NCBI GenBank assembly: GCA_019843655.1
Contig: JACDQD010000105.1
Span: 806,001 to 870,000 of the forward strand
DNA from: Lethocerus indicus
Lineage: Eukaryota; Arthropoda; Insecta; Hemiptera; Belostomatidae
Direction: 5' to 3'
Length of the DNA: 64,000 bases
Shown here: positions 12,072 to 23,466 of the stretch, piece after piece
How positions within the stretch are numbered: position 1 is the stretch's first letter
How the letters are laid out: each line of letters begins with the position of its first letter
The notes under the pieces: model-generated
Databases searched by the model: none
Seen by the model: only the letters and a program-made list of their open reading frames with translations
What the model was told of the DNA's origin: nothing
Position numbers and translations under genes: made by a program

Positions 12072-12452
12072 TTTTGGAGGGAGTGGGGCGCTCCGACCGC
12101 GTAGTATACCATACTCATTTATACCACGAAATGAGAACGTTCTCATTAGTATGTATTTTCTTAATGCTTTCTACGAGTTATAGGGGTACTGGGGGCGACG
12201 TCTTATCTTAAAAGACTAATATTGTTAAAGAAACTTTGTTTGTGGCTGCTGTGGGTATTACTGTGACTACAAACGTAGTGGGAATTAAATAGTTCTCATA
12301 AGGAGTTGGGAGGCTAAAAATCGCACCCCCATCGCAGGCTGGAATGGATGTTAGTATTGTCTCTAGTGCATAGGGATGACGCTGCACTACTCTAATGGCC
12401 CCGGTTTGCGGAAGCAATTACTACGTTCTCTATTCCTTCTTCCATATTGCAG

Positions 12453-12520
12453 GTTTAGAGCATGGTAAATTTAGGGCGATGACAATAGAAGGTAGACAGA
12501 ATTCGAACATATTATCAACT
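12453..12520 (+). other. Exon-like block after a good acceptor (weak candidate)
   Basis: A pyrimidine-rich stretch ends in TTGCAG at 12447-12452 and a possible donor GTAAGA follows at 12521. Joined to the upstream exon (phase 1) the frame stays open for 23 codons, beginning GLEHGKFRAM. The block is 68 nt and would change the phase from 1 to 0, so it is not a frame-neutral cassette. The peptide is not recognisable. This could easily be chance. Confidence 0.15.
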
Positions 12521-13566
12521 GTAAGACACATTTATGATTACCAAGTCACTAATCAATTCATGACCATTAAGTGGGAGTTTTTTTTAAGCGAATGTTGTAT
12601 GACACGTGTCCACTGAAGATTACTAAGAAGAATAATAAATGTTGCTCTCTTCCGTACTCCCTGAATTTATTTAAGCTTCTGGTCTTGTTGATTAAAAAGA
12701 TCCTAAAATTTCCTCCTTTCAACTAAAATTGGTAAAGGAAGAAATTTCCACTTCAGTGGAAGAAAATTGATATTGAAAGAAAAATATCACCGTAATATTT
12801 TTATTCCTAGCCGGGAGATGCATCCAGTGTTCGATCTCGAGCGGGACCGGTTTCAAGCTGTAGCCATTATTTACGGACAGTGGTCAGTAATTATGCACTC
12901 ACCGACAGAGAGTTTCGTTCTATCGGCGTAAACCCAATTTTGCTAACATCACTTACTGTTTTGGAATTTATTCAATATATCATCGTAGTATTTATTTTGT
13001 TTAAATTCTTATCTAATCTATATTTGTGGATCTATTTATTTTATTGTGCTCTTATAGTACACAAATTATATGTTCAGTGTTTAAATGTTATAGGAATGTC
13101 CGAGAGGCTGGATTATCATCCTGCGGCATGTTCGGTCCAAAGTTGGACTGGTTCCTCTATCATTCCGTTAATAGTCCTTAACTGTTCGCATATTTATAAC
13201 TGCATGATTTGAGTTGTCATTTTTATATAAGAAAGTTATTGTTTTGTAATGATTCATTTTCGTCTACTAATGAAAGTTAATGTCTCGGTTTGCCCATTCC
13301 TGTAGTATAATTATTAGGAGAAAGGATAAAAATATTTGTTAAGTGTAGTGTAGAAGTTTTACGAGCGTAAATGACGGGGCGATTATGTGATGGGTGAGCG
13401 GGGCTAGGTTCAATATGGGAGCCAGACAGGACACCCAGACAGATATCTCTCATCCACTCTAGCCGTGAATTCTTTGAGCGGCCCCCCTCCCCTCAATCTT
13501 CAGTTGTTAGTGTTAGTTTTTTTCTACCTGCTCGGTCCTTTTCTCTGACCGCCACCGTACTTCGTT

Positions 13567-13583
13567 AGGTATACGGTATACCT
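13567..13583. repeat. 17-bp palindrome with central G
   Basis: AGGTATAC and GTATACCT flank a single G, giving a perfect 8-bp dyad. It sits in a GC-elevated island (about 13370-13640) and could be a dimeric binding site. Confidence 0.55.
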
Positions 13584-16500
13584 GAGATCCACCTGACTCT
13601 TTTACTACGGCCTCCAGCATTCCGGCCCCATCCCGGTTTTTGTGCCTAAAGAATGTATCCTGCATTTATCTGCAAGCCCAATTGGCTGTACCATTTTTGT
13701 TAGTGTATTCAAATTCCTTACATGTTTTCGAGGGAAATTATCTCGTGCAGCTCAATATTAATACCCTGATACTGACCGAATAAACAGGTTTATCTATTGT
13801 ATATAGATTGGAGAAAAAAGTTAATAAGTACAACCTTGGTCTGTTGAAGGTTAATACGCACCCATATTTTGTTATAATACTAATTATCATCGCGACGTGA
13901 GAAAGAAGTTAAAGTCTATTCCTTTCCATGAATATGTGATTTGTTGAACTGCCGACGGTTTGTTGAGCGTTGTACCCCAGAATTCGGTGAGGCTAAAGGC
14001 GTCTAGGATCTAGCGCTATGGCGGAGGCGTGAGCCCTTATTTGTTTATAATCTGGATTTACTTTCTCCGGCTAGCGTGTGGGCACTCCCCGTGTTTTGAA
14101 TTAATTATCCCCCCCTGCACACCTCGAATTCGTCATATCCTAAAAAGGTGAGGGGGCGACCCTTGGCAATATTAAGCACTCTGGAGGCCACTCGTGTCCC
14201 CCATCCACCTAGTACAACCTGCGGCCCTGGCGGTCACTTGAAAATAACCGTGTAATTTAACAGATAGGCTTTGATATTCCCGAATTGAAATTTTAGTTTT
14301 ATTTCCATTTTATATTTTATATATTTATTATTTTATATTCTGTTCATTAATACTTATTGTAAATACCTTATACAAATTATTCCACATTTTTTTCAGGAAG
14401 ATAAGTAGTCGAAAAGATCGATAACTTTTTGAATGATTCTTTTTGCTTCAAACTTTGGGCCGTTGATGTATTGATCCGGTCAAATAACTGCGAAATTCCT
14501 CAATTCCCAAGTCATTTTCCAATTATGCGGCTAAAATGTACTGACTGAAAACGCCGTTCTGTTTTTATTTGTAGTGTGACTACTTGTACCCTTTCAAGTC
14601 GGTTTTAGAAATATTACATGTTTTATACCTGTGATATGTTCAGATTTCTTTTTTCTTAGTGTGCTGCTGCAAGATATATATATCTTTCAGAAGAGATACC
14701 GTTATCGAGCGCAGTTTTTTCTTTACTGCGTTCTATAGCGATCTTTAGTATCTCGTATTTCGCCTCCGATTAATGTAGAATATCGTATTATTTTCCCTGC
14801 AACATTTGAGTTATACAAGAATTTTCTTTGTAATTCGGTATTTTTTCAAGTTTCAGTAACATTAATCTGAAGCGCAGTTCTTATATAGGTTAATAGCACC
14901 AATCATATTCGTTGTTACTTGTGTTTCAGAATTACTTATGATTACAACAATTATTTATTTTGTCTACAAACTGAATTTAAGATTTCTAAAAATCCACGGT
15001 TGTACTAAATAGAATGTCATGCGGTCGATTTAAAATGTACAGTCAGTTATGTAAAGACTTCCTATCTTCCTTCAATTGATAAAAATTAACATTTACCGTA
15101 TGAATTTTTTATCAGTATTCACGCTTACCAGGGAGGGGGGTATAATTTATTTCTTTAAATGAATAAAATATCTCGAGTACGTCCCGACTTAGTATCAGTT
15201 GACCTGTATTTAGAGACTGTATCTTGAAAAGGATACTATCTCATAACACGGTCTATATGCAAGAAACTCAATTGTTTAGAATTATTGAAAAGTTCCAAAA
15301 CCAATAATTTTAATATTCTTTATACATCTAATAAAATAAGAAAAGAAGGTGGTTAATGATTTCGTATATTGTGAAAATTGTAACTGTTTTTCGTGGATAG
15401 GCTGTGATTTTGGAAAGCTATGGAAGTGGAAGGTTGGTTCCGCTCTGTTAACTGGGCTTGCACGCGAAGAGAGTGCCACCCGGGATCACGAGTCAACAAA
15501 ACTATAATACCTTTTTACTATAGGTGCCAAGATAATTATTATTGTGAGCAAGTAATGTAGAATAATTCAATAAACAATAAACGTGGAGTTTAAAACTGCC
15601 AAATCTGTAAATTTGGATTATTATAAATTGGCCCTTGTACTGGAATGGACTTAAAAATGGCCACAGGTAAAGTAGTGCAGAACAATGTTGGGATTTAATT
15701 TTTATTCTTCAGTCGTCGGATAGGACTGTACACGAAACATACCAAAGGATGAGTAGTAACTGTTATGAATTGTCGAAAAAGTTTAAATGCCTTTTTAAAT
15801 GCATAATTTGGTTTTTTACTTATATTATCCCATATTTTATTGACCGCGTCTTATTACCACTGCCTACTTGTGTGTTACGCTTTGCTAAGTTCAGAATAGG
15901 CGATTTCACTCGATTTTCGCCGAGGGTAAATTTCGAAAAGGCTACAAATTTTTTCATTTAACTGAATGGCCTAATGAAACTTTCTAACGTGTAATTAAGG
16001 CCGCATCGTACCTCTGCATTGCTGATTTTCGGCGTTGACTCCGCCGGTGTAATTGTTGCCCCCTAATGTACGTTAGATCGAATGGTTTCATCGGCCTCTT
16101 AAATTACCCGCAGGTGTTTAGTTGACGTCTTGCTTTCTTTCACTCCTCAACGCCAGACAGATGTCTTTAAGTTTCCTTGTAATAAATCTGATACCAGATA
16201 GTAATCAAGATACGGACCCTGATTGTAACAGGATCAAAAAACGTGCTTCTTCGTGTTAAATAAATTGAGCGTGTCCAATGAACGTCTATATTAAAAGCTT
16301 TTAATCGCGCTACAAACTCATGGCAGACAACCCCATGGTGTACGAAAATTCATATTAGCAATATCTAAACGCAACGTTTACAACCTATTCCTGTTATAAT
16401 GTTGGTCAATTGTTCAATTTAGCCGCCGTAATATTTGCACCATCATTGGAGATATTAATTTTGAATTGGTTTTGAGTTAAGATGTTATAAATTGAGAGTA

Positions 16501-17845
16501 TACTTACGGGAGCCAGGAAAGGACGGTAACAGATTTAGTATCCTAAGTTAAGAGTTAAGTCTTGAAGTTAAAAATAAATGATAGAAAAATTCATCCTCGC
16601 GTTGTTAAACGTTGCCGAGCGGAAATACTGTTTTCATATTACCGTTTCGAATATTAAATGGAAGTTACATTTACTGAAAATTAATATCCTTGAAAAGCAG
16701 GTAATTTCCCGTTAATGATATGAAGTACTTGGATGGAGGAAAATAGTTTCCCGGAACAAATTGACGGTACTTCGTTTCCAATCTCTGATTTCAAGTTCAA
16801 ACTCTCATTTCGTTAAGGGCTCTTGCTTTTCCTTGTAGTTGGCATTATTCAAATCTGTGCGTCATTCAGTTAAATCAAAATAATGAATCTTTGCCCATCG
16901 AAAATAGATAATAAAGATGGGAAAAACTGCGAGTTCTTAAGGAGGTGTGGTTGTACCCTAATTGTGTTTTTTCTCGGTTGTCCAATGGAGTGTTCATCTG
17001 ATCATGAACAGCGTTTAGTGATATTTAGAGATGTGGGTAGGGGTTAACATATTACCGATTACTGGGGACCCTAATTGACAAAATAGGAGACATGAGTGTC
17101 AAAACTGAATCGACTAGAATATGTGTACAAATAGAAACAGGTGGTCCATCCGACTGGATCTTTCCGATCGGTAAATTACTCTGCGTGTCCCCGATTTTCG
17201 GGGTTTTATATCCTGTTATAAAACTTTTCCGTGTCAAATTTGTATTCAAATAGGGATCCCCGTATGACGCCGATATTTTTTTTACGAGCATGATTGATCT
17301 CGCTTTATTGTCACGATTTCTGATGTTGTTCACATACCGGGTGATTTATTTCATTGTCGGACACGTTTTATGTACATGGAAGCAAATCCCACATCCACAA
17401 GTTGTTTCTTTACATACAATGTTTTAACTCAGTGTTAATCTTTTAAGTTCAAAGAAGATTTCAAGTTCTGAGTAAGACTTGTGAGTTAAAGTACTTTTCA
17501 TTTCGATTATGGAAACCAGAGCCCATATGTGTCCTTCAATGAAGATATTTTCCAGATGCTCATGGATTGTTTTTTCCCACAGAAACGAGATTAACAACGA
17601 GAATACTTTGTAAATTCTCTGGTTCGAATAGTTATAGTTCCATCGTCTATCATTCACGCTATTATCTACATTTGTTTAAGCTCAGTTATTTTTTAACATT
17701 TACGTTTCATACTTTACAATATCTCTGTTGTAATTTTCCATTTTATGAAGGTTTTTAGTCTGAATAATACAGCGATGATCTTTTAATAGTTCCGTTATTA
17801 GCACCGGCTTTCCACAGAGCGGACCTGTTGTATCTACTTACCGTG

Positions 17846-17861
17846 GGGTCATCAAAGGTCA
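17846..17861 (+). promoter_or_regulatory. Nuclear-receptor-type direct repeat (DR4)
   Basis: GGGTCA and AGGTCA half-sites are in direct orientation with a 4-bp spacer. The ATCAAAG within and next to it also matches TCF/LEF-type cores, and AGTTGACT follows. DR4 elements are bound by RXR/USP heterodimers in general. Binding here is an inference. Confidence 0.3.
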
Positions 17862-19833
17862 AGTTGACTGAAATGATGGATTATCGCTCACCACTATCCT
17901 CCTCTCATTCCCTTAATTTTTTTAAAGTAATTTTCGTAACTACAACATTATATTTACGAACACCATAAATTGTGGATATTCAATTAAGTTCTGAAATTGA
18001 TTGTTCGACAATTTAACTGTAGTCTTGTGAAATAATAATAGTTTTTAATAAATTCGGAATGCTATCAAAAATCATTATTTGTATCGTATTAAAAGTCATG
18101 TTATAAAAATCACACGCCGAATGATAATGGTTTTGTTTCGTTTTATTTTCAACCGAACCTAAAACAAACAGAACCAGCGAACCAGTACTGGCATTAATCA
18201 GTTCGTATTAGCCGGATTTCGATTTGAATTGGTCCGGGATGGGGTTTAATTTTTGGCTTCCTTCCTTTTGTTTGACGGACGACTGACATATTAATGGCTG
18301 TAGAGGACTGTTGCAGTTAATATTTATGATCGCGTCGCCCATATCTCTTGATTCCTACTTGATTTCCCTAATCGGTCCGGCCTGGGCTACGCTTCGATTC
18401 CCCGTTGTCACTCCGCTTTCCCCCAATTTATTTGCCAGTGGAAGGATATATGGCGAAACAGAATCACCCGAAATGGAAATTGGAGACGGTCTGCAAAAAA
18501 CGAGTGCGGCGGTATAACACCGGTTAACTGATGGAATGAAAATTAAAAAGTAAATTCTCGTGTACACTTCGACATTCTTTAATTCCTACGCAGGCGATGA
18601 AACCGTATTAATCACTAATTCGACCTTTTCATCTATTTCTTCCATAAAATTAAGGCATTCCTCCTCTAATTTGAACTATGAAATCGAAAATGAAATTACA
18701 AGAGGACCATTTCCCAATATGATATCAACCTTGGATTGGTGTCTAAATACGAGAAATAAACGTAACGAAATGCAACGACGACAAAAGGATAATTTATAAG
18801 GGCATTTATAACACCAACGGACAAAGGCTGGCCAACGAATGTAAAGTGCAATACATATGAGCTCATCAATTCAAGAACCCATTCATACAAGAACTTTGGA
18901 TTAATGTCATAACACGACTACGTTACATGCCGGTCATGGTCTTAGTTCTCAGTTGAACTTATTTACTTCTTTAATTTCTGCCTTTTTATTTTTCCTCTGA
19001 TCCTTCACTTTTCATTCCTTGTCTGTTCCGTACTATCGTGCAATTTAGGTACCCTATGCAGGAACAACGCAGGCAGTTGATATCGTTAAGTGAGTGGGAT
19101 ATAGCACCTTAACCCTGTTGGAAGAGTAATTGTCGGATACCTTCAGTTTAATTAAGGGCATCAGACCGGAACTGAACCCATCAGAGAATCGATAGTTATT
19201 GCAGTTCCTTTTGATGAGCACGGGGCGTGGAAAGTGCAGTATAGCTGTCGGATTTTTTAATTCTTTCCTAGAATACAAAGCGTTACATAATGTCGGACTT
19301 AGTCGAAGTCACTAAAAATGTTTGATGTCGAAAAATAATTAAAGATTATTGTGTCTTATGCTCTGTATTGGTTAAGGCCAGTTAAAGTGGCATTTCAGGT
19401 GTTATAAAAATACCTGTATTATTTAACTGGACACGCATATTTGAAAAATCCCGTTGGCTGATTTCACAGAAAAATAGTAAATTGGAAGCATAGAAAATCA
19501 GGGAAAAGCGAATCCAAATTTTCCGTAACGACAGCGTGAAATTATTTTCAGCTCGTGACGTTTTATTATTTTTTCCCTTACATAAAGTGGTTGTTCCGCG
19601 AATAGTTAGTCGAAGTGGAACAGTTGCCAGCCGTATATGCTAGTGCTAGACGAAAGATTTAAGGGTAGGCGGAATGCTTCGTTAGAGACATGGACCCGAA
19701 GTGGTCCATCTTAAAAAATGACATTCACAATTTTGTATTTTATTTTTTGATTCAGCTTAATTACAATAATGCACTTCACATATGGTATATTGTTAAAACT
19801 GTTGACAAATTTAAGAGAAAGAACAATCTCATG

Positions 19834-19835
<2 letters not shown>

Positions 19836-19877
<42 letters not shown>
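19836..19877. repeat. (TA)n microsatellite
   Basis: About 42 bp of uninterrupted TA dinucleotides. The short ORF that runs into it is an artefact. Confidence 0.9.
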
Positions 19878-19878
<1 letters not shown>

Positions 19879-20160
19879 CCAGTATAGTAGGTGATTTCTC
19901 TGAGGTTAGAGCAGTCCGGGCGTCATACGCCAGTAGCAGTCCCCAACCAACACTCATACTACTATCCCTACTACCAATACTACTATTGCTATTAGTGCTA
20001 AAACTAAGGATTTACTCTGGCCTTGCTACGTTGGTTTCCATTCAGTTTGATATTTCCTATGACCGGATATGCTCCAAAGTTGGCTTGTTAACCATGTCTG
20101 GTCGTAATATTCTACGGTTTTCGAACTTCATATGAAAAACTGAGCGGTAGAGGGAGTGAG

Positions 20161-20172
20161 GGAGAGGGAGAG

Positions 20173-20225
<53 letters not shown>
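20161..20225. repeat. (GA)n microsatellite
   Basis: Imperfect then perfect GA repeat of about 65 bp, with (GA)n extending to 20225. It borders a pyrimidine- and GC-rich segment (20250-20620). Confidence 0.9.
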
Positions 20226-20227
<2 letters not shown>

Positions 20228-20451
20228 GATTGTTGACTAGGCTGGATGCTGAGGGCGGAGAATTTTGGGGGTGGTTCACCCTTCTGCAGTGTGCCATTGA
20301 TTTTACCCCGCCTGCCACCCTCCATCTCTCTTCAACCCCCGGCTACCCCCGTCTCTCTTTCTCGCTCCCTCCCTCGGGGGATGCTTCAGCCTGTCTGGCT
20401 GCGCCCCTTTACTCTTTACGCTGGCTCGATTTTAATTGTCCTCCCCTCTAG

Positions 20452-20623
20452 AGTCGACATTGGCACCCTGACCCCGCCGAACTACTCCTCGCGTTCCCTT
20501 TGTGATACGGTGACGGAGAAAGCGAGACTGGCGTACGACAATGACGGACTGATATTGCTCCTGTCTATCACACTCTTGCCATTTCTGTCTCCTCCCGCAA
20601 CGCCTTCTCGCCACCATCAGTAG
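20452..20623 (+). other. Exon-like open frame after a strong acceptor-like site (weak candidate)
   Basis: A pyrimidine tract ending CCTCTAG at 20445-20451 precedes an open frame to TAG at 20621-20623. Its peptide includes VDIGTLTPPNYSSRS and then EKARLAYDNDG, with balanced, coding-like codons. The open frame needs an incoming phase of 2, while the exon at 11985 supplies phase 1. Direct splicing would instead hit a TGA after six codons. The longer frame (from 20246) is inflated by low-complexity pyrimidine-rich DNA. No family is recognised. It might be a terminal exon of another transcript or simply GC-rich sequence. Confidence 0.15.
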
Positions 20624-20767
20624 TATTCTGCTAGTAATAACTGAGAGACCTACGCATGACGGATACCAATGGAGCATCCCCTTCTGTGTTACCATCAGTG
20701 TCTCCTACTAATTTCTGATATTCTGGAGGCAATGCATAACTACAGTTTCATATTAAATGTTAAATTC

Positions 20768-20846
<79 letters not shown>
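20768..20846. repeat. Compound (CA)n(TA)n microsatellite
   Basis: About 13 CA units run directly into about 26 TA units. Compound CA/TA tracts are typical metazoan microsatellites. Confidence 0.9.
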
Positions 20847-20850
<4 letters not shown>

Positions 20851-21015
20851 AGGAAGTATAATGCTACTACTCATATATGCATCTACAGCAAACAAGTAAA
20901 CAAACGGTTCTTGTGATCCTCTATTTCCACTCGTTTGGTCTATTGCTAGACCGATTCCGGTTGCTCCCAATCTTTAGTAACTTTCCGTCTGTAGGTTTGC
21001 AAATCTTCAGGGCTT

Positions 21016-21039
21016 GTTGGTGTCTGAGTTGGTGTCTGA
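21016..21039. repeat. Perfect tandem duplication of a 12-mer
   Basis: GTTGGTGTCTGA occurs twice head to tail with no spacer. Confidence 0.7.
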
Positions 21040-21255
21040 ACTGAAACCACTTTATTGATAAGAATAAAAAATTACTGTAAGGTACTATTTCTACAATTAG
21101 CGTAACATTAAAATAGACCAAGATTAATATCATTTTATTAATTATTTAGATCTAATTATCATGTTTATTAATTTATATATATTTATACTTTTAGCATAGT
21201 GTTAATGTTGAGATTGAATGAGTCAAAATTGTCATTGAATTAGTCCATTACATTC

Positions 21256-21271
21256 AGTGCATGCATGCACT
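21256..21271. repeat. 16-bp perfect palindrome
   Basis: AGTGCATGCATGCACT is its own reverse complement and holds overlapping GCATGC/ATGCAT cores. Confidence 0.65.
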
Positions 21272-22309
21272 ATTAACGATCGGGAACTCAGAATGCCCTT
21301 TTAATATAGCTTATTTGTGATAATATCAATTTAATATTACTGAAGTGGGATTACATTGTATTCCTCTTTACTCTGACCTCAGCAAATTATTATTGTGTTA
21401 CATTACGTAATTGAATTGGTTGGTTACGGAAATATTTTGTATTATTGCAAAAAAGTAGAATGACTGAAACTTGTACATGCTCCAAATGGTATAATAATTT
21501 CAGCCACCGCCACTGATTTGACAGTAAAAAGGAAGAATACTAATCAAATATAAGAGATTTTGTTAATTAGATTAACAATTGCATTCTTCAAATTGCTATC
21601 TGAAAGAAGGGCCCACTATCCTTGACCCCACTTATTTTTTTCTGAAAAGCGATTTGCATTGATAATGGCCTAGCGTCTATGGAAAAAAGAACGGTACGTG
21701 TTTAGGTGAAATCGTTTAGAGTTGATAGCTTGGAAGTTTGATGATATTGACTCGAGAGCTTAATGCCTCAGTACTTTCTTCCTGTTCAAGTAATGGATAG
21801 TATAGGTATTTTGCCAATAAGTACCAAAGTGTTTGCATTTTATAACTCAAGTGCATGGAAATTCGAAATTACATGCCTCTATTATATCCAATATTTTTTA
21901 ATCATCAGATTTAATTTTATGATAGACTGGCAACTGTGCCTATATAGTTTTTTTGTAATAAGGGTCGGAACGATAAGTAATTGTCAATATATTAAACTGA
22001 ATAAATGTGTGTAAAAATTGACAGTTAGATAATTCATTCTTCATATTTCTTTAGACGTGTAATTCATTTATAGAATCTAGGTCTATATCTCCTCCTGTCA
22101 GATTTGTCCATTTCAATAGATCTGTAGTTTTATTGCTGTTAGGATTACTGCCATATAATCATTTATGATAATTCTGTGTTAAAAAGTAGTTAAAACATAA
22201 ATCTGCCTTTATTATCTCGGAACGGCCGATTATAAATCTTTATGGAAATAGCCACTTACTTCTTATTTTACTTAAACGACTCTTTTACCCTCTTACCGGA
22301 TACTCGTAA

Positions 22310-22830
22310 AAGAATTTAATCAAGGTTGAGCTTCCGTTTGGACTCTAGTTTCGGGTTCACCTGGCGTTCGTGTAACAATTCTTCAAAGAACGCAGAAATG
22401 AAATGGCGGAGCTAAATGAAACATTTTAATAGAGCGGGTCAGTTAATAAGAAATTTAGGTTGCCTTTTTGTGATGGAAATGTAATATCGTTGAATTGCCC
22501 ATCCGGCAGATTTGCTGCCTTCCTTCCTTTAATATAATTCCTTTTTATCTCAACGTCATATTCTTCTGAAAGCTTTTCTTCCAGCTACCCCTTTCTTTTG
22601 ACAAACTCGTTACGCAAGTTTATTAACAATTACTGATTTTTACCGTTCGATTGAGTATTTTAGTGAATCGATTAGGCTGCGGATTAATTAGTGACCGGAT
22701 TTATTGCGTACTACAACAGTGAGCGTTATTTTCTTTTGACCGGACAACTGAAAACGCCGGGCGGTCGTGCGTTAACATTGGGCTTACGATGAGGCATCTG
22801 AGTTGCATTCCAGGCTGGGGTAATCACAAT
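22310..22830. promoter_or_regulatory. GC-elevated island, candidate enhancer upstream of ratchet point 1
   Basis: This is a half-kilobase block of mixed GC-rich words and AT cores (TTAATCAAGG, TTTAATAGAG, TCAGTTAATAAG) in otherwise AT-rich intron. No splice-bounded open frame is present. The enhancer role is inferred from composition only. Confidence 0.22.
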
Positions 22831-23384
22831 GCAGGAGGCGTATAGAGAAAGTCATGTGGGGCCCCCTATTCCCGTCACTCTGACGTGTTATCTCATCCAT
22901 GTAGAACATTAGAACCTGTTTGTCCTTGTTTGGTCGAGCCCCACGATTTATCCAGTTTTATTATTTTTTAAAAGAAACTGCAATTTTCGATAGACTCGTT
23001 CATTGGCTGCCGATTGGAAATAGTATCTTCACTCGTTTATAATCTATCATAATTTATTTCGATAGATTGATCTTGATATTGGGTAGGGCCCATTTTAAGA
23101 AAATGAGAACACGTAAGCTGCACTCGATCTTGGTATAGTAATGGAATGGCAATCAATTGATTCCTACATTGGTTGTTTTATAAGTCAATACTTTATTACT
23201 GAACGTATTTCATGAATCTGTGTATGTATTAGACATTTTTCTGATGCTCATACTCGCTAAATAATTTTATTTATACAGAATTAACTATTTGCCTTCTGTT
23301 TAGGGCTACTATAATAGCATTGAGATGAATATCGTATAAAACCCAATCGAATATGGACTATTATAATACAAATCTATACCTTTA

Positions 23385-23414
23385 TGTATTTTGTTTTTCT
23401 GTTCACAGGTAAGT
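23385..23414 (+). other. Recursive splice site (ratchet point) 1
   Basis: A pyrimidine-rich tract (TTTTGTTTTTCTGTTCACAG, ending at 23408) is followed immediately by GTAAGTG from 23409. The 3' splice site is thus fused to a consensus 5' splice site with no exon between. Joining the upstream exon (ending CCG at 11985) here regenerates CCG|GTAAGT, so a second splicing step can follow. This is the known architecture of recursive splicing in long insect introns. Strand and order match the exon at 11712-11985. The first intron step would remove about 11.4 kb. Confidence 0.75.
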
Positions 23415-23466
23415 GTTTGTGAGCGATCGTTGAAAATTGTGCAAATGTGATGTTCAATGAGCGAGT
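23409..23466 (+). other. Recursive-splice exon downstream of ratchet point 1
   Basis: A second consensus donor, GTAAGT, lies at 23467, defining a potential 58-nt exon that starts with the regenerated GTAAGT. In known recursive splicing, such downstream donors help define the ratchet acceptor and are then outcompeted. If this exon were retained after the phase-1 exon it would read four codons and then TGA, a poison exon. It carries no other coding content. Confidence 0.55.

Larger units (their letters stand above)
11986..23408 (+). other. First segment of the long intron, exon donor to ratchet point 1
   Basis: About 11.4 kb between the donor at 11986 and the recursive splice site at 23408/23409. 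It contains a weak exon-like block (12453-12520), GC-elevated islands at about 13370-13640, 13960-14240, 16010-16140 and 18170-18430, a nuclear-receptor DR4-like site at 17846, microsatellites at 19.8-20.85 kb and a pyrimidine-rich block with an open frame at 20.25-20.62 kb. A further island at 22310-22830 lies just before the ratchet point. The remainder is AT-rich sequence with nothing recognisable. Confidence 0.5.

Noticed and set aside
12880..13212. 110-codon hydrophobic + ORF
   Set aside because: AT-rich Ile/Leu/Phe/Tyr composition, no domain, no splice or promoter context; expected by chance in AT-rich DNA.
20112..20970. ORFs with Ser/Leu, Thr/His or Ile/Tyr runs
   Set aside because: Translations of GA, CA and TA microsatellites.
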